Assembly (NCBI GenBank): GCA_033064195.1
Contig: JARBJD010000062.1
Location: 186,001 to 250,000 of the forward strand
DNA from: Blattamonas nauphoetae
Lineage: Eukaryota > Preaxostyla > Oxymonadida
Reading direction: 5' to 3'
Length of the DNA stretch: 64,000 nucleotides
Shown: piece after piece, positions 46,429-58,863 of the stretch
Numbering within the stretch: position 1 is the stretch's first letter
Layout: each line of letters begins with the position of its first letter
The notes under the pieces: model-generated
Databases searched by the model: none
The model's input: only the letters and a program-made list of their open reading frames with translations
What the model was told of the DNA's origin: nothing
Position numbers and translations under genes: made by a program

Positions 46429-47241
46429 TCAAAGATATTCCGCTGATTTTTGAGCACAAGCTCGAACGCGTTTGTTGTATCCTTGTTTATCATGCGCATA
46501 TAAATGCGCAGCTGTCGGGTTTGCAGGAGATTCAATGTTTGGATCAAGGAGGAGTGATTGGATTGAAACAAGGATAGAAGAGATTGTATAAATTGGTGTC
46601 CACATCTTTTGAATGATGTCAAGGCAGATTTGCCCATTTGGAAACACTTAAAAAGCGTAGATAGGGAGATAACGATGAGTGAAAAACGATGGTTGAAGAT
46701 GGTCATGAAAGATATAGAAAACGTCAACAGGAGAAAAGTGATCGAAAAAAGAGTGAAAAATCCAATGATAATCTCAAAGAAGACGATGTACAAACCATTC
46801 GGATGGAAAACTTCACAGAGGAACTTGACTGATGGAGGCTTGTCCGGATATTGCTCTGAGAAAGAGAGTTTCATCGGAAACATGCCACCTGGATATAAAA
46901 CAACACGAAAAGATTGTTAAGGTGAGTGAATTAAGATGTACCTTCCCAGATCGATTCGGAAGGTCCAACTAGAACAGCATCTGAGATGTAGATTATCCAT
47001 TGAGTAATCAAGACAAAATTAACAAATTGTTCATATAGAGTGAGTTTTAATGACAAAAAAGTGTGTCAGGAGAAGAAAAGCAAACCCCATTCAAAGAGAT
47101 TCTCGTCTGAAATTGGAGCAGCGGAGATTCCTTCCGGTGGAGATTCTTTGATTTGCTATGGAAGGAAAATGACACAAAACGACAATTTCACACCTTGTAA
47201 TCATTCATTAACCGAATAAGAGCGCTCTTCCTATGTGACAT
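46429..47241 (-). CDS. UBC2: RAD6/UBC2-type ubiquitin-conjugating enzyme E2
   Basis: Transfers ubiquitin from E1 to substrates with a RING E3. Exons give RKSALIRLMNDYK, ESPPEGISAAPISD, FPMKLSFSEQYPDKPPSVKF, the HPN motif, NGQICLDIIQ with the active-site Cys, and WTPIYTISSILVSIQSLLLD. The C-terminus (RVRACAQKSAEYL) has no acidic tail. Four introns split this ~150-residue protein. It converges on the APC1 gene. Confidence 0.9.
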
Positions 47242-47429
47242 GTTTCAGAAAAATATGATGGAGCAGAAAAAAAAACATGAATTCAAAACAGTGGGAGACC
47301 ACTCATCCATGATTTCAGAAAACTATACGCATGAACTCGGAAGGAAGAGATTGAAGAATGCTCTGCAAATGAAATAAAGCAAGAAAGCATTTGATTTAAC
47401 AAAAAAATGAAGAGTTTCAGAGTGTTAGC

Positions 47430-50400
47430 TTATTCTGATTGAGTTCCTGCGTCGACTGTTGGAAGTTTGCCCCTGATGTTTGTTATAATATCATCCTAAG
47501 TATCGAAATGGAAGATGTGATTCAGAGGAAAGACACACCACAGAGGCGTTAGTTGTATGGACTGAGAGGGATTCAGCAACGATTGGCAAAAATGAATGAA
47601 TTGTTGACAGAAGCGGCTGGAAAGACAAAGGGAGAGGTGTGTTGGGTGAGGTGGAAGAAAGAGAGCGAAGTTGGGAGGACAGGACATCTGCAATGAGGTT
47701 TGAAACTGATTCAACTGTTCGATCCATAAGCACCTGCGAGTATGTGACGAAGACAAAAAAGAAACCTTTTGTGTTGATTTGTGCACAATTTGAGACAGCG
47801 AACGTGATAAATCGCCGAGCTTTGAGAGACCCTTGATGAATTCCTCGGGAGGATTGGAGATCTCTCCTTCGGACGGGGTTGGAGCATCTTCAGATGGGAT
47901 GGAGAGCTGGGATGAAAGAAAGATTGGGTCACATGACAACGGAAGATACCTTCAGGTGCTTCAGCTCGCTCTTCACTGCTTCCGTTCCAATCATCACGAT
48001 GCGCTCTTCAAGCTTCTCGTAGTGGAAGTCCAGCTCCTTTTTGAGGTCGATGAGCTGCTCCTCAATCTCCTGCATCTTCCTCTTATCATCTTCTTCCTCC
48101 TTCATTTCCTTCTTTGATTTAGTTCCATGTGTTTGGTGCATTCCTCGCGTCTGTCGCACTTCCTGCAGTGTTTCCTTGATTCCATCCCATTTCTGTTTCA
48201 GTGCTCCATGCAGTGTCTTCATGATCGTCACTGCTTGATGAGTTGTTGCCACATGTTTCGTGCTCAGTCTGATTTGGCGCGTCTTTGACAGACCCGCCAT
48301 TGAAATCTGTGAGAACGACTGAGAATTCGCTTCTTTGATCAACGACGCAGCGGAGGAGATCGACAAGAAGAGCGAGAAGACCAGAGAGGACGGAGAAGAT
48401 GAATAGAACGAAGACGACGGTTGTGGCGGTATGTTGGGAAGAGGAGATGAGAAAAACTGTTTGAAAAAGCGTTCCAGATGACCGGACAGATCGATTGCTT
48501 GTGCGACTAACATGATCATCGTTTCCATCCAATGGAACACACGAAACAACCTCCCATCCACTGCAAGTGTCATGGCTTGAATGTCTCGCTTTGATTCTGT
48601 ACTTGTGAAGATGACTCGATGGGCGATGTGGATCTCATCGTCAGGTTTTGCTGTTTTTGGGTCATCGCCATCAGTGTCGGCCAGGAACCACGCTTCAACA
48701 TCTTCCTCAGCAGCCTCGAGATCTTCTTTGGATTGCTGATCTGTTGTATCTGGAAAAGATGACAAAAAGATGAAGAAACGAACCTTTTTGTTGGAGTCTG
48801 TTGGCCCATTGCTGAGCCATTTTGCTCACACTCTCTTCTGCGATCCACGTGTCCGTATCAATAGACGACTTCAAAAAGGACAACGAAAACGTGCTAAACG
48901 AAAGAACGAATGTGTGGATGAGCGTTGCTACAGACGCGATAAGATTGGAGGTTGGTGTTGTGGTGGCAGGAAGATGGGTGTGTGTGAAGGGATTGAAGAG
49001 AGACGGGCTTAAAATGGGGAACGACGAGTTTTTGATCGGCGGACGAGAATCAGACTGGTCGTCTCGATACTCGTCGAGGGTGGTTGTCACAAAAGACAGA
49101 CAGCTTCGGATTCTCTTCTCAATCGTTGGAGAGAACTTCTGTGTGGAGAGACAATCAATTTTGGCGTGGACTCTTTTGATGTCTGCTCGGATTCCTTCGT
49201 TCCCTTCGTTCTCCGATAGAGTTTCCTTCAGATTGTCCGCTCTTCTCCTCCATTTCTCACACACAACCACAACTTCTCTGATGTTGTTCATTTCTCTTTC
49301 CATCTCATCAGCAATGTATTTGTCCAGAGCTTGCTTGTCTCCGTTCGATGCGCATCCAGCAAAAGTGAGTGTGGATGGCTGTACTGTTTCTGCTTGTTCG
49401 GACGATGAGGACAGAGACACAAAAAACGATGCAAAATAAGGCTTCCTCTGAGAGATCAGATGCGACACGAGGAATGATGCATGAGCCGCTGTGGTATGAA
49501 GGACTCTGACCATCTCCATCTCCATCATCATCACTCTGTTCAGCTGAACGACAAACTCGGCTGGGTCTGGAGAACTCGTGATCAGCATTGGACTCGCATT
49601 TCCGCGATCCAATTCCGACCTGTTCACTGCTCGTTTGGCCCAGTTTCGGCTTTTAATTTTGAGAGCCTGCCGCCAGATTTCTTCCTCACCAGCGACTCGC
49701 ATAGTTTGGATGATGAAGAGCGTGATGGTGAGGCGATTGGAGAGGAGGGCAGCGGTGTGTGAGAGAACTGACGTGAATGTCCTGGATGGCATGGACGAGA
49801 GGGATTGAGTGAGTGTGGGGTGGGAGAACAATGACGTGGAGGGAGAGAATGCCGTGCTTGACTGTGAAGTGGAAGAGTGATGTGTGGATTCTGTTCGTTT
49901 GTGTTGTGTTGTTGACGATACAATCATGTCGAATGGTGATGGTGTATGAAGTGTCGGAACTGGTGTGATCGATTGACTCGGAGATGTCGATCGGTTCCGC
50001 GGCGGTTTGGGAGGAAGTGCGGAGAGCGAAACCGAGCCCTGCACCTTCGAAAAGACGTTTGGAGGGTCGGGTGCCTTCTCTTCCACCGGAGGCAAGGCTT
50101 CAGGCGATTGTTCCGTAAGAGCAGCGTCTTGAACAATGTCCCTGTCAGAAGAACTGAGGGCTGAGGCTGCATCGCCTTTCTCTGTCTCGGCCCCTTTCTT
50201 CCTCTCCTTCTTCTCTGGTGTCTTTTCGGTTGGAACTAGTTGATCAGTGCTCTTCGTGAGTATCGTCCCCATTCTCGAGAAGAAGCCTTTCACATTGTTG
50301 AACGGGTTGTCAGTCTCTTTTGTTTTGTCCTCTTTCTGCTTCGAGCCTGTTTTCTGTTTCGATTCCTTTGTCTCTTCCTTGTTCTTCCCTTTCGTCCCAT

Positions 50401-52156
50401 GATTCTCCGTCTTCTCCGATTCTTCTGGTTCGGTTGTTTGCTTTGTGGGAGAGGCGACACGATCTGTGGCCACATTCGGTGGTTCCGTCTCGACGATGGT
50501 GTCAGGGAGATGATTGCGTGCTTTCGTCGGTGTGTCTGAGCTTGTTTTGGAGAGAGAGCTTTTGCCGATGTCGTTGTTTGTTTGCGAGAGGCCTTTCCTT
50601 CTTCCTTCTTCTTTCTTTTTCTCTTCCATGATTGTCTGTTTCACATCTGATCCACAAATCCCAACAACCACATTGAGGGTTTCATCGAACATCCGATTTG
50701 ATAGTTCACTTCCGAAAGGAACGAGATCAGCAGGCGAACAGAGTCGGAATGCAGAGATACATAGCGGGTGTATGGTAGCAAGTGAGACGTTGTGCAAAAG
50801 AGAATATGGAATGACAGTGATGTGTGGATCTGGTGATATATCCTGCTCCGCCTGGCTTGTGTTCGAAGGAGTTCCAACCATTCCAACACATGCAAGCAGT
50901 GTGAGTGTTGCAGATAGAGTTTCCTCTCCGTTGTGCTTCAGACCTGCCGTGAAGATTTCATCATCTTCAAAAAATCTTCTTAGATGCTCATTCATCTCTA
51001 AATCGCCGACTTTCAGTTCAATTGTGTGCGTTCCTTGGGATAGATACTGAATAAATGATGGGTGGGAGAAGAAAAATGGCGGGATTGTGACCGTCGGGAG
51101 TGAGTGCTTTCCAGGGACGGATTTTGGGACCAGAGCAGGAAGGAGCCGGGAAATCAATTGAGAGCGTAATCCCTTGAGAAGGCTAGATTTTTCAGTCGAT
51201 ATCACGTTCGTGAATCGATCCAGTGAGGGGAGTGTTGCGAGGTCAGAATCTATCTCTTCTGAAAGATTGATGGCACTACATCCACAGAAAAGCAAGTAAA
51301 GTGATAGTTAATATGAAAAATATGAAATATGTTCAAACCGAACGTAGTGCTGGTTTTGAACAGCAGTTGTGAGGAGAGGGAGGAGTGATTGAACATTCTC
51401 CATTCTTTCAAACTGAATAAAATCAATTGTAGATGGACTAAAAGTATTCATACAATGTCCTGCACTTGTAAAAGATTCTGTTTACGGCGACTGAGCTTGA
51501 CAATTTGTGTTTTACTTGAGACGAATTGTTCATCGATAGCTCGCAATGATCGTCTTTAAAGGAGACAAAAACAATCAAGAGCTCATGAAAATGACGAGAC
51601 AATACCTAAATTCTACGACAGAATGAAATGCAGTCAGGATATGTGTTTCGAGATCTGTCAAGGAGGTTAGTGCTTCTAGATACTGCTGTTGATTTCCCTG
51701 AATAGATTTGACAAACACCACCTCAATTTCATCAATATAATTCAGGAGCTACGAATTGAGAGTGAGATAGACAAGGATTTACATAGACGATTGGATTCGA
51801 CGAGAGGGAGACCTTTTCTGTGAGAATTGACGTATGTCTGATTGATTTAGACGGTGATAAATCCAAAACAGATTGGAATATGAGAGGATCTTCAATTGAG
51901 AACGAAGGATTGAAGAAAATCTTGGAGTTGGAGATTCGTGTTAGGAGTGCATAGAGAGAAAAAGTTACATCATTAAAGGGCAGCATACCTCCGGAACATT
52001 GACAAATGAGTACTTTCCCGAGGATTCCTCCTCCATCACATGAAAAGATCCTGGAAACCACTACTCAATATTCAGATAGTCGATGTCATAATTCTCATTC
52101 ATATCGACATCATCGACTTGAATACATATACTGAGATCATTTTCATTTTTGTTCAT
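47430..52156 (-). CDS. VPS54: GARP tethering subunit VPS54
   Basis: Subunit of the GARP complex that tethers endosome-derived vesicles at the trans-Golgi. After three N-terminal exons the conserved block starts FFNPSFSIEDPLIFQS, then LLNYIDEIEVVFVKSI, QYLEALTSLTDLE and RRKQNLLQVQDIV, matching the VPS54 coiled N-terminus. The central exon (48.7-51.3 kb) is long, with a low-complexity Lys/Ser/Thr-rich insertion of ~250 residues, and the C-terminal part is helical (ELDFHYEKLEERIV, VLMDRTVESVSNLIADVL). The last exon reads DDIITNIRGKLPTV, ending at TAA 47430. Large insertions make it longer than most orthologues. Confidence 0.75.
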
Positions 52157-52328
52157 GGTCTTGAAATCGCTGATGCGTTCAATGAAATAAATGGTTTACG
52201 AGATTGGCCAATAAAAAAAGCCTAGCTCAAATAAAGAATGTGTGATGAAACAATGATTCGATATGACAAATGAAGAATTGGGCAGGACGATATCCCAACT
52301 TGAGTTGAGTGTTTTCGAACGATTTCAG

Positions 52329-52676
52329 TCAGCGCTCATTGTTCTGATTGTAGTGAGCGAAAAAAACAACATACAGCATTGATCGGAGGAACAACCCATA
52401 TATAAGAAAGACACATGCACTTGTAAATATCCTTGTCCTCGTGAAGATGAGCAATGCGACGCCAAAAGATTCAGTGTTGGAACCGACTTGGATGATGGAG
52501 ACAATTGAAAGAATTGTGAATACAAGAAAGAGGATGAGGAGTGTATATGATACAACCTCCATTAGACCCCTTCGCATGATTTTCCCCATCTCTGCTAACT
52601 GTTTATAAAAATGGTGGTCCATCAATGCAAACAGAGTAGATATCTTTGCAAGAATTGACATTGTGAAATGTTCCAA
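52329..52676 (-). CDS. Small two-pass membrane protein, unknown
   Basis: 115 residues, apparently intronless. Two hydrophobic segments are visible: SYTLLILFLVFTILSIVSII and TSACVFLIYGLFLRSMLY. The start may be 52676 or the next Met at 52661. No family recognised. Confidence 0.5.
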   Translation of the reverse strand: MEHFTMSILAKISTLFALMDHHFYKQLAEMGKIMRRGLMEVVSYTLLILFLVFTILSIVSIIQVGSNTESFGVALLIFTRTRIFTSACVFLIYGLFLRSMLYVVFFAHYNQNNER

Positions 52677-52851
52677 AGAATGAAGACGTCAAATTACGCA
52701 ATTAAGCTCGATGATACAGAAGGATTAATGAACGAAGAGTGTTCTATCTGAATTTCGATGATAGATGGGCACAAACAGAAAAAATAACACACAAGTGGTG
52801 TGTTTAACTTCAGTGATGTTTCAAAGGAATGATGTATCGCAAGCTGTCCGT

Positions 52852-53398
52852 TCATTTTCGGTGAGGAGAACGAGACTCAATTCCCACAGCATCTCTATCC
52901 TGCCCCGTGAGTGCCAGATATGCTTCTGAAACTTCGATAAATTTCTTTTTACAGTCATTTTGACCTCTGCACCGATCCGGATGACTGAATATGTGACAGA
53001 AAGATGATGACAGACTATTTCCGCGATAAATGATGATATTGCTTAACAATATCAGAGTCCCGGGCTCCAGGTTGAAGTTCAAGGATATGATAGTAGTTTG
53101 TTGCTGGTTTAACAAAATCTTGATGATACGACCCCGTCGGAATTGAGATTGAGATGACGGCCGCAATAGAAACAAATGCAACGATCACAAGGCATGAACA
53201 GCATAATGTTTTAAACGGGATTTCTGCGATAACAGTTTCTGTATCTGTGCGCTTTTTATCATCGTTCGATTCATCATCCGAAGATTCATCTTTCAAAGTG
53301 TGTGTCTCAGAAGGTTTTGATATTGGGCGCTGGGGTTGTGCATTCTTTGTTCCTCTTTGATTTCTGTGAATGATTTTTGCCATGGAAAAACTCTTCAA
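52852..53398 (-). CDS. Membrane-anchored J-domain protein
   Basis: Hsp70 co-chaperone. An acidic, hydrophilic N-terminus (DESSDDESNDDKKR) is followed by a transmembrane helix (LVIVAFVSIAAVISISI, ~residues 61-83) and a J domain: NYYHILELQPGARDSDIVKQ, LSRKYHPDRC, KKKFIEVSEAYLAL. The HPD motif appears only after removing a 31-nt intron (53002-53032). The J domain follows the membrane helix at the C-terminus. It could face the ER lumen or cytosol; topology is not settled. Confidence 0.85.
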
Positions 53399-53516
53399 AA
53401 AGATGGAGAGACGTCCGAATGTAATCCATGGGGCGATCCAAAGAATCAGTGGGGTTGATTCTCAAAGGCCGTCAAACAAAAGCATCACATTAAGACATGA
53501 AATGAAAATAAAACGA

Positions 53517-55174
53517 TCATTGTTCCTCCTCCTCTTCTTCCTGCTCCCCATCTTCACCCTCTTCTCCTCCTTCTTCATTCTCACCCTCTTCTGCCTGCTC
53601 CTGCTCTCTCTGCCTCCTCAATTCCTCCTCCTCCGCCTCACGAAGTGCTTTCTCCTCCTCAATCCTCTTCCTCCTTTCGTCTGCCTTCTTCACAGCCGCT
53701 GCAAGCTTGTCTTCAGAATCCATTATTTCCATGTTCTCCTTTTTGATGGTCTTCTCCTCCTCTCTCTTCTTCGCATCATCAACAAGCGACAATCCAGCGC
53801 GCACACCCTCTTCCAGCCGAATATGACGGTCTGTTCCCTTCTTCATCGCTGCCTGCACCAGCCTGCGCACAACCTGTCGTGATTCCGAGACACGTTTGAC
53901 TTTGGAGTTGGCCTCCTCCAACAGCCACGGAAGGAAGTCCGACGAGATGGCCACCTGTCTCCTGTCGACGAAGTATCCTGCCCCTTCCAGTGAATGCTGC
54001 ACAGACTTCTGGAGTGTGGCCAACAAGTCGTGCGCAAAGGCAACACTGGCGACTTTCTCTGAAATTGTCTTTTCGTGTTCGATTCGTTCTCGCTGTTGCT
54101 GTTTCCTGCGCTCCTTCTCTTCGAAACGACGCATCTGTGCGTTTTCCATCTCCTGCTGGGCTTGAAGCTCAGCGTTCCGGATTTGCTGCATTTCTGTTCG
54201 ATGTTGTTGAACCTTCCGGATTTCTTCTTCCTCCAAAACTTCCAGCAAAGATTGTTCCAATGTCTTTCCGATCAAAACCTCCAGGAGTGGTTCACTGGAA
54301 GAGTCAATAAGAGAAAAGTCGAACCATTCATAATCAAAGTCAAATAGATCATCTTCAATTTGTGTTTCAACATCAATGCCACTTTTGACGGGAACATAAC
54401 ATGGGACGGTAGGTTGGTCAATAAAATAATCTAAAACGACACAAATTATGTACATAATGCAATTGAGGAAGAAATTGGTCAGAACAGTTCAGATGATGAG
54501 AACGAAAAATGGATAACCTGTTTGTGTCTCGAAATCGAATGTTGGAACTTGTTCTGAAAGTTCTTCGAGATATTGTTCTGTTTGTACCTCTAATAGACAT
54601 AACGATAATGATAAAGATGATTATATTGTGAAGAGACGAACCCATGTTGATTCGCCCTTGAATTGAGCTCGATTGTTGATCTAACATCACATTTAATTCA
54701 GCATCTCTCGGCTGTGTTGCATTTTTTCTCTGCCTTCGAGCTCTTCTCATTTGCCTGACGTCTTCTTCGGCGTCCTAAGTCAGTTTGAAGTTTGTGTTTG
54801 GAGATGAGTTGAAAATAGACAAACCAATGGGACTGTTTGTGGTGAAAACATCGTTCCTCGAACAATACGTCGATCATACATCATATTCCCATAGCCATGC
54901 TTCTGATCCCTAAGTTGAGAGAGATTGAATCGTGATTTTGAAGTGAGCAGGCAAACATAGGAATAGGTTCACGGAACCGTGGCCTTGCCTGGACAGTCTT
55001 CGCTCCAGATTGGTAACTATATGTACCTGTCTGTTGCATGATAAAAACAAAAATGAGCGATCGAAACGTGGAGCCATAATAGAAAAAGTAATTTACCAAA
55101 AAAAGGATAGCCGACTTTGTTTCGCTATCCATCAAACAATTATAATCATTTGCATGTTTCAAGAGGTATTTCAC
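53517..55174 (-). CDS. RSPH3: Radial spoke protein 3 (RSPH3)
   Basis: Axonemal protein that anchors radial spokes to doublet microtubules and binds PKA. N-terminal motifs TYSYQSGAKTVQARPRFREP and YGNMMYDRRIVRGT are diagnostic. The body has EVLEEEEIRKVQQHR, RRFEEKERRKQQQRERIE, EKVASVAFAHDLLATL and SLEGAGYF. A Glu-rich tail ends at the 53517 stop. Five introns were inferred. The start may be 55174 or 55132. Shows that the organism has a motile 9+2 flagellum. Confidence 0.9.
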
Positions 55175-55302
55175 AGAATCAGTCGTTTTCTACGTCCTGA
55201 ACAGTCTGAATGCCTGTTCAATCTCAAGACGGTCTAATTGAGTGAAATCCGTTTTCAAAAACAAATCATGAAGTGTTTCTACTTGTGGTCAGTGAGTTTA
55301 GT

Positions 55303-55751
55303 TCATCTGTTTGCACATTTCGGAACAATTCCATGTTTCCCGATTTCTTCTTCTGCTAATTCCGGAAGATCTCCTGTGACAATGATTGCGTAACAACCTG
55401 GAATAAATGTATCTGATTGGATCCATTTAGCTGTCCAGCTTGCCTTTGGATCTGTTACAGCCACCAGACTTTGGATGAGAGAAATATGTCGAGATAAGGA
55501 TGTGTATGTGGAAGAGTAAATGGAAATAAATGAATATCACACCTTTTGAAGTTAGTTGTTGTGTAACTGGCCACACGTTCACGGTTCTTCTTCATTTGGA
55601 GATACGAACAGTTCTCACACCCTTCAGCGACGAATTGCTGCATTGTTTTTACTAAACCACAAACCAGACATGCTCGTTGATGCCGAGGATTTATGTCAAG
55701 CGGGAAACTTCCTGTGAATTGAGGTTCTGTGGACTCATTTGCGGTTGACAT
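55303..55751 (-). CDS. SPT4: Transcription elongation factor SPT4
   Basis: Zinc-finger partner of SPT5 in DSIF, which keeps RNA polymerase II processive. [15 protein letters not shown] and [17 protein letters not shown] give the four Cys ligands; one intron (about 95 nt) leads to [31 protein letters not shown] and the end at 55303. About 118 residues, normal size. Confidence 0.9.
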
Positions 55752-55969
55752 TTTTATGCAATGGGTGACCACGAAAAAGGAGCGATAGCGGCGCTAAACT
55801 CGGATAATTTCGGATGATGGATCAATTTACGAGATAATAAAAGGGAACGAGAGGATTCATTACACACACTGAGAGAGAAAAGGCTTCTGAACTCCCGAGA
55901 GGTGTGAACCTTCGCGGTAACAACTCAACAATGATCCCATTATCGAAATGTGCAAAGTAAAATCATCAT

Positions 55970-56849
55970 TTACGCTTTGGTGGTCTTGTGGTTAGCTTTC
56001 CAAGCGGCTTGCTTCGCAACGCGCTTCTGATTTACTTTCACACCATTGACGCGATCCAAATGTTGTTTCACAATAGCGGCTTGTTTAACGGCAACCTTTG
56101 TGCGGCGAGAATGGAAAGCAGCTCCGCGAGCAAGACGTTTCTTCTCCAATTTGGAAACAACATCACCATATTTCCATCCAATTTGGACGGCAAGATCTCC
56201 CAAGCGGATGTATTTGGAACCGGCGCGCAAGTTCTGGACACGGAGAGCGGCTGGGATAACCATCTTCTTAACTTTCTCATACTCAGTGGGAACACCATCA
56301 TAGACACGGAGGTTTTTCAGAGCGTTGGCACCTCGAGTTGTTTTGTGTGGGAGCATTCCGCGGATAGCCTTGAAAACCATGAGTGATGGTGCACTTTGGT
56401 GGCGATGTCCACGACGAGGATTGGAACGCATAGTTTTGTTCAGGTATCTCATGTGAATGACTGCAGAAAAAGATGGTGTGTGAAAAAGATGAAAAAAGAT
56501 GGAATCGTGATACTCTTGTTGCGAATGACTGAACAGAGATGATATTGACGAGTGATTCGATTTAATTAGAGATAAACGATGATTTGAGGCAAGAACGTGA
56601 AGAAATAAAAATGCTAACATGTTCCAGCGACATTGGTTTCTTCACAACGAACAAGAACGATTTTTTGTCCCTTCAGAAGTTGTTTGGCAACAACCGAAGC
56701 GAGGCGACCTTTAAGGTGTCTGGAACAGGATAAAAGTCCATTGAATGTGTGTGAGTGATAAAAAGACAATTGAACGTTAAATATAAGAAAAAGAACAAAT
56801 GGTAACGTCATGTATCATACCCTTTGCAATCAACGACGACGGGCTTCAT
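55970..56849 (-). CDS. RPL13A: Ribosomal protein uL13 (RPL13A)
   Basis: Large-subunit ribosomal protein. Exon 1 encodes [10 protein letters not shown], joined after an intron to [20 protein letters not shown] and [11 protein letters not shown], then [32 protein letters not shown] and the basic C-terminus KANHKTTKA. About 205 residues. Firm. Confidence 0.95.
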
Positions 56850-57034
56850 TGGGGAGGTTCGATTTGATCAATGCCAAAGGGGGATTTTTTTTCTGGCCTA
56901 TAATCTCAAACGTGAAACAAATGAAAAATTGCATTAAGATAGAAAGGCTCATTGGATGGTCTTCTTTTCCATCATCTCACATTGTTTCTCCGTTTATTTT
57001 CACCATGTTTATCCACCTGTACTTTTTTCTGAAA

Positions 57035-58546
57035 ATGAATCTGAAACGATTTCCTGGAAGGGACTCTGATATTGATGTCATACGGCAAAATCTCATTGAT
57101 TTGTCGCATCCTAAATTTGGCTTGTTTCGTGTTTAATGTCTTATTGTCTTTTTCACAGAGGAAAGAGATCATCTTCTAGATCCCAACGATTCTGCGCTTG
57201 AAACGAGACTGGCCCAAGGACTCCAACTCGGAGATAAAGGTTTGGTTTTTCTTGAGTATATTTTCTTGTTTGGTCCATGTACATAAATTGTTTAGTCTCA
57301 AATATTTCGGCGAACGATCGAATGCTCGATGCGACTTTTCTCTCGAATATGTCAAAGATCTGTGCAGAACAAGGGTTTATTCTTCCTTATTTTTGTGAAC
57401 TTGTCAACCTACTTTCTTGTGAATCACCAGAAAGCGTTTAATTCCTCAAGCTTACAGTCCGAAAGCTTTCCTCAAGTGCATATTGCGAAAGTTTTCCAGA
57501 AACAGAGATGTTTCTCGCCGAGTATTCCATTATAAATCATTCACCAACTTTTTAGTCTCGGTCTGGTTCAGATTCCGATGATGATCATGATGATGAACAT
57601 GACGACATTCAGGAGGAACTTCCCCTTCCTGAGAGTTCTCCCGATGACTCTGATGAGTTGATTGCTGGAAAAGTTGACTGGACTGCAATTGGATCATCTG
57701 TCCATTTTCTTATCCATTCTGTGGGTCAACTCGATACGATGTTCGCTATCTCCTTTATCAGACCTCTTTTCAGGATAGGTCCAATGGATCTCGAAAAAAA
57801 GGTCGTCCCTCGACGGAAAGCAACAATGCAAGCCGATTATATTACAACACAGGATAGTGTATCCCAATAATCATTTTTTATCTCTCCCAGGAGGACCCAA
57901 ATTCCCAGAACTATGCTCAGTCTGCCATGAAACGAACCCAAGATACATACGAAGAGATCAAAAAGAGTGTTTGCTCCTTTTCTGTTCATTCTTTAGAATG
58001 GAGTCAATCTGATCACTTTTGCTTCGGGCAAGGAGTCGTTCTCACATTCAGTCGAAGCCTTGTACGACCTCTCCACTCTCGCCTTCCGAGGCCTGATTGA
58101 AATGCGTCCCACCATTTCAGTGAATATCATCACGCCTGACGAAACACTCCAACAGGATTTGTCAGCTCTTCTGAGAAATGCTTCGTCCGGCGACGAAAGT
58201 GTGAAGGAAACAATCCAACAGCATGTTGCAGATGGAAACATGAGTCTCGTCCCCACAATTGGTCTCTTTCTCTCATTCTCACTCGTCCAGAATGTGTTCC
58301 TGTTGAACTGACACGTCCTCATCCGCCTCGCAACCGATGCATCGTCCACATCGATGCTGATCAGCTCGGAGTTTGTTCGTTTTGTTCTGACTTTCGCAGC
58401 TCCTCTCGGAGATGACGTCTCTCGTTGCATCTGCGCCTTCGACATCCCTTCACAGTATGGATTCACCACTCCCTGTTGTGTCTCCGACTCATCAGCAACT
58501 GTTCGAGATCCCAGTCAACGGATCCTTCCTCCCTCAACCATCTTGA
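57035..58546 (+). CDS. NSE4: SMC5/6 complex kleisin NSE4
   Basis: Kleisin that bridges the SMC5 and SMC6 heads in DNA repair and chromosome maintenance. The N-terminal region contains ANDRMLDATFLSNMSKICAE as in NSE4. An acidic segment (DDDHDDEHDD) precedes VDWTAIGSSVHF and GPMDLEKKV. The C-terminal signature is KRTQDTYEEIKK, GVNLITFASGKESFSHSVEA and LYDLSTLAFRGLIEM, equal to the family block on kleisin C-terminal binding. Six short introns. Two 3' ends are possible: LLSEMTSLV to TGA 58546 (preferred), or a second frame running to about 58780. Confidence 0.78.
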
Positions 58547-58863
58547 GCGAAGAACCGTTGATTGCAGTCACTGAGTCTGTTCTCGATGATCTCAATCAGC
58601 CCAATCAGACAAGAATGGTTGACTGTCCAACTTGTACTTCTGAAATGATCCTGAGATTTTCCTATATTAATCTTCTGATTGTAACAATGATGTTTTGCAG
58701 ACTCCAGCTTCAAGGTTTTACTCTTCTTGACCTTGTTTATACTCGTTAAACCAGTAAAAATGAAAGAAAGAAGAAATTGAAGTGATTAGTTTTTGAAAAA
58801 AGCATCTGTAGACGATGGCAAGACAACAACGTGAAAATGAAGAGTCAAAAACGAAGAGGGTAT
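58547..58863. other. 317-bp region after NSE4, alternative 3' exons possible
   Basis: Contains an open frame (VTESVLDDLNQPNQTRMVDC) and a hydrophobic segment (FKVLLFLTLFILVKP) that could be alternative NSE4 3' exons. The intron near 58400 would then be 25 nt rather than 29. Otherwise no gene is seen. Confidence 0.3.

Noticed and set aside
48822-49439. Plus-strand ORF of 205 codons
   Set aside because: Antisense to the long VPS54 exon; codon pattern follows the other strand.
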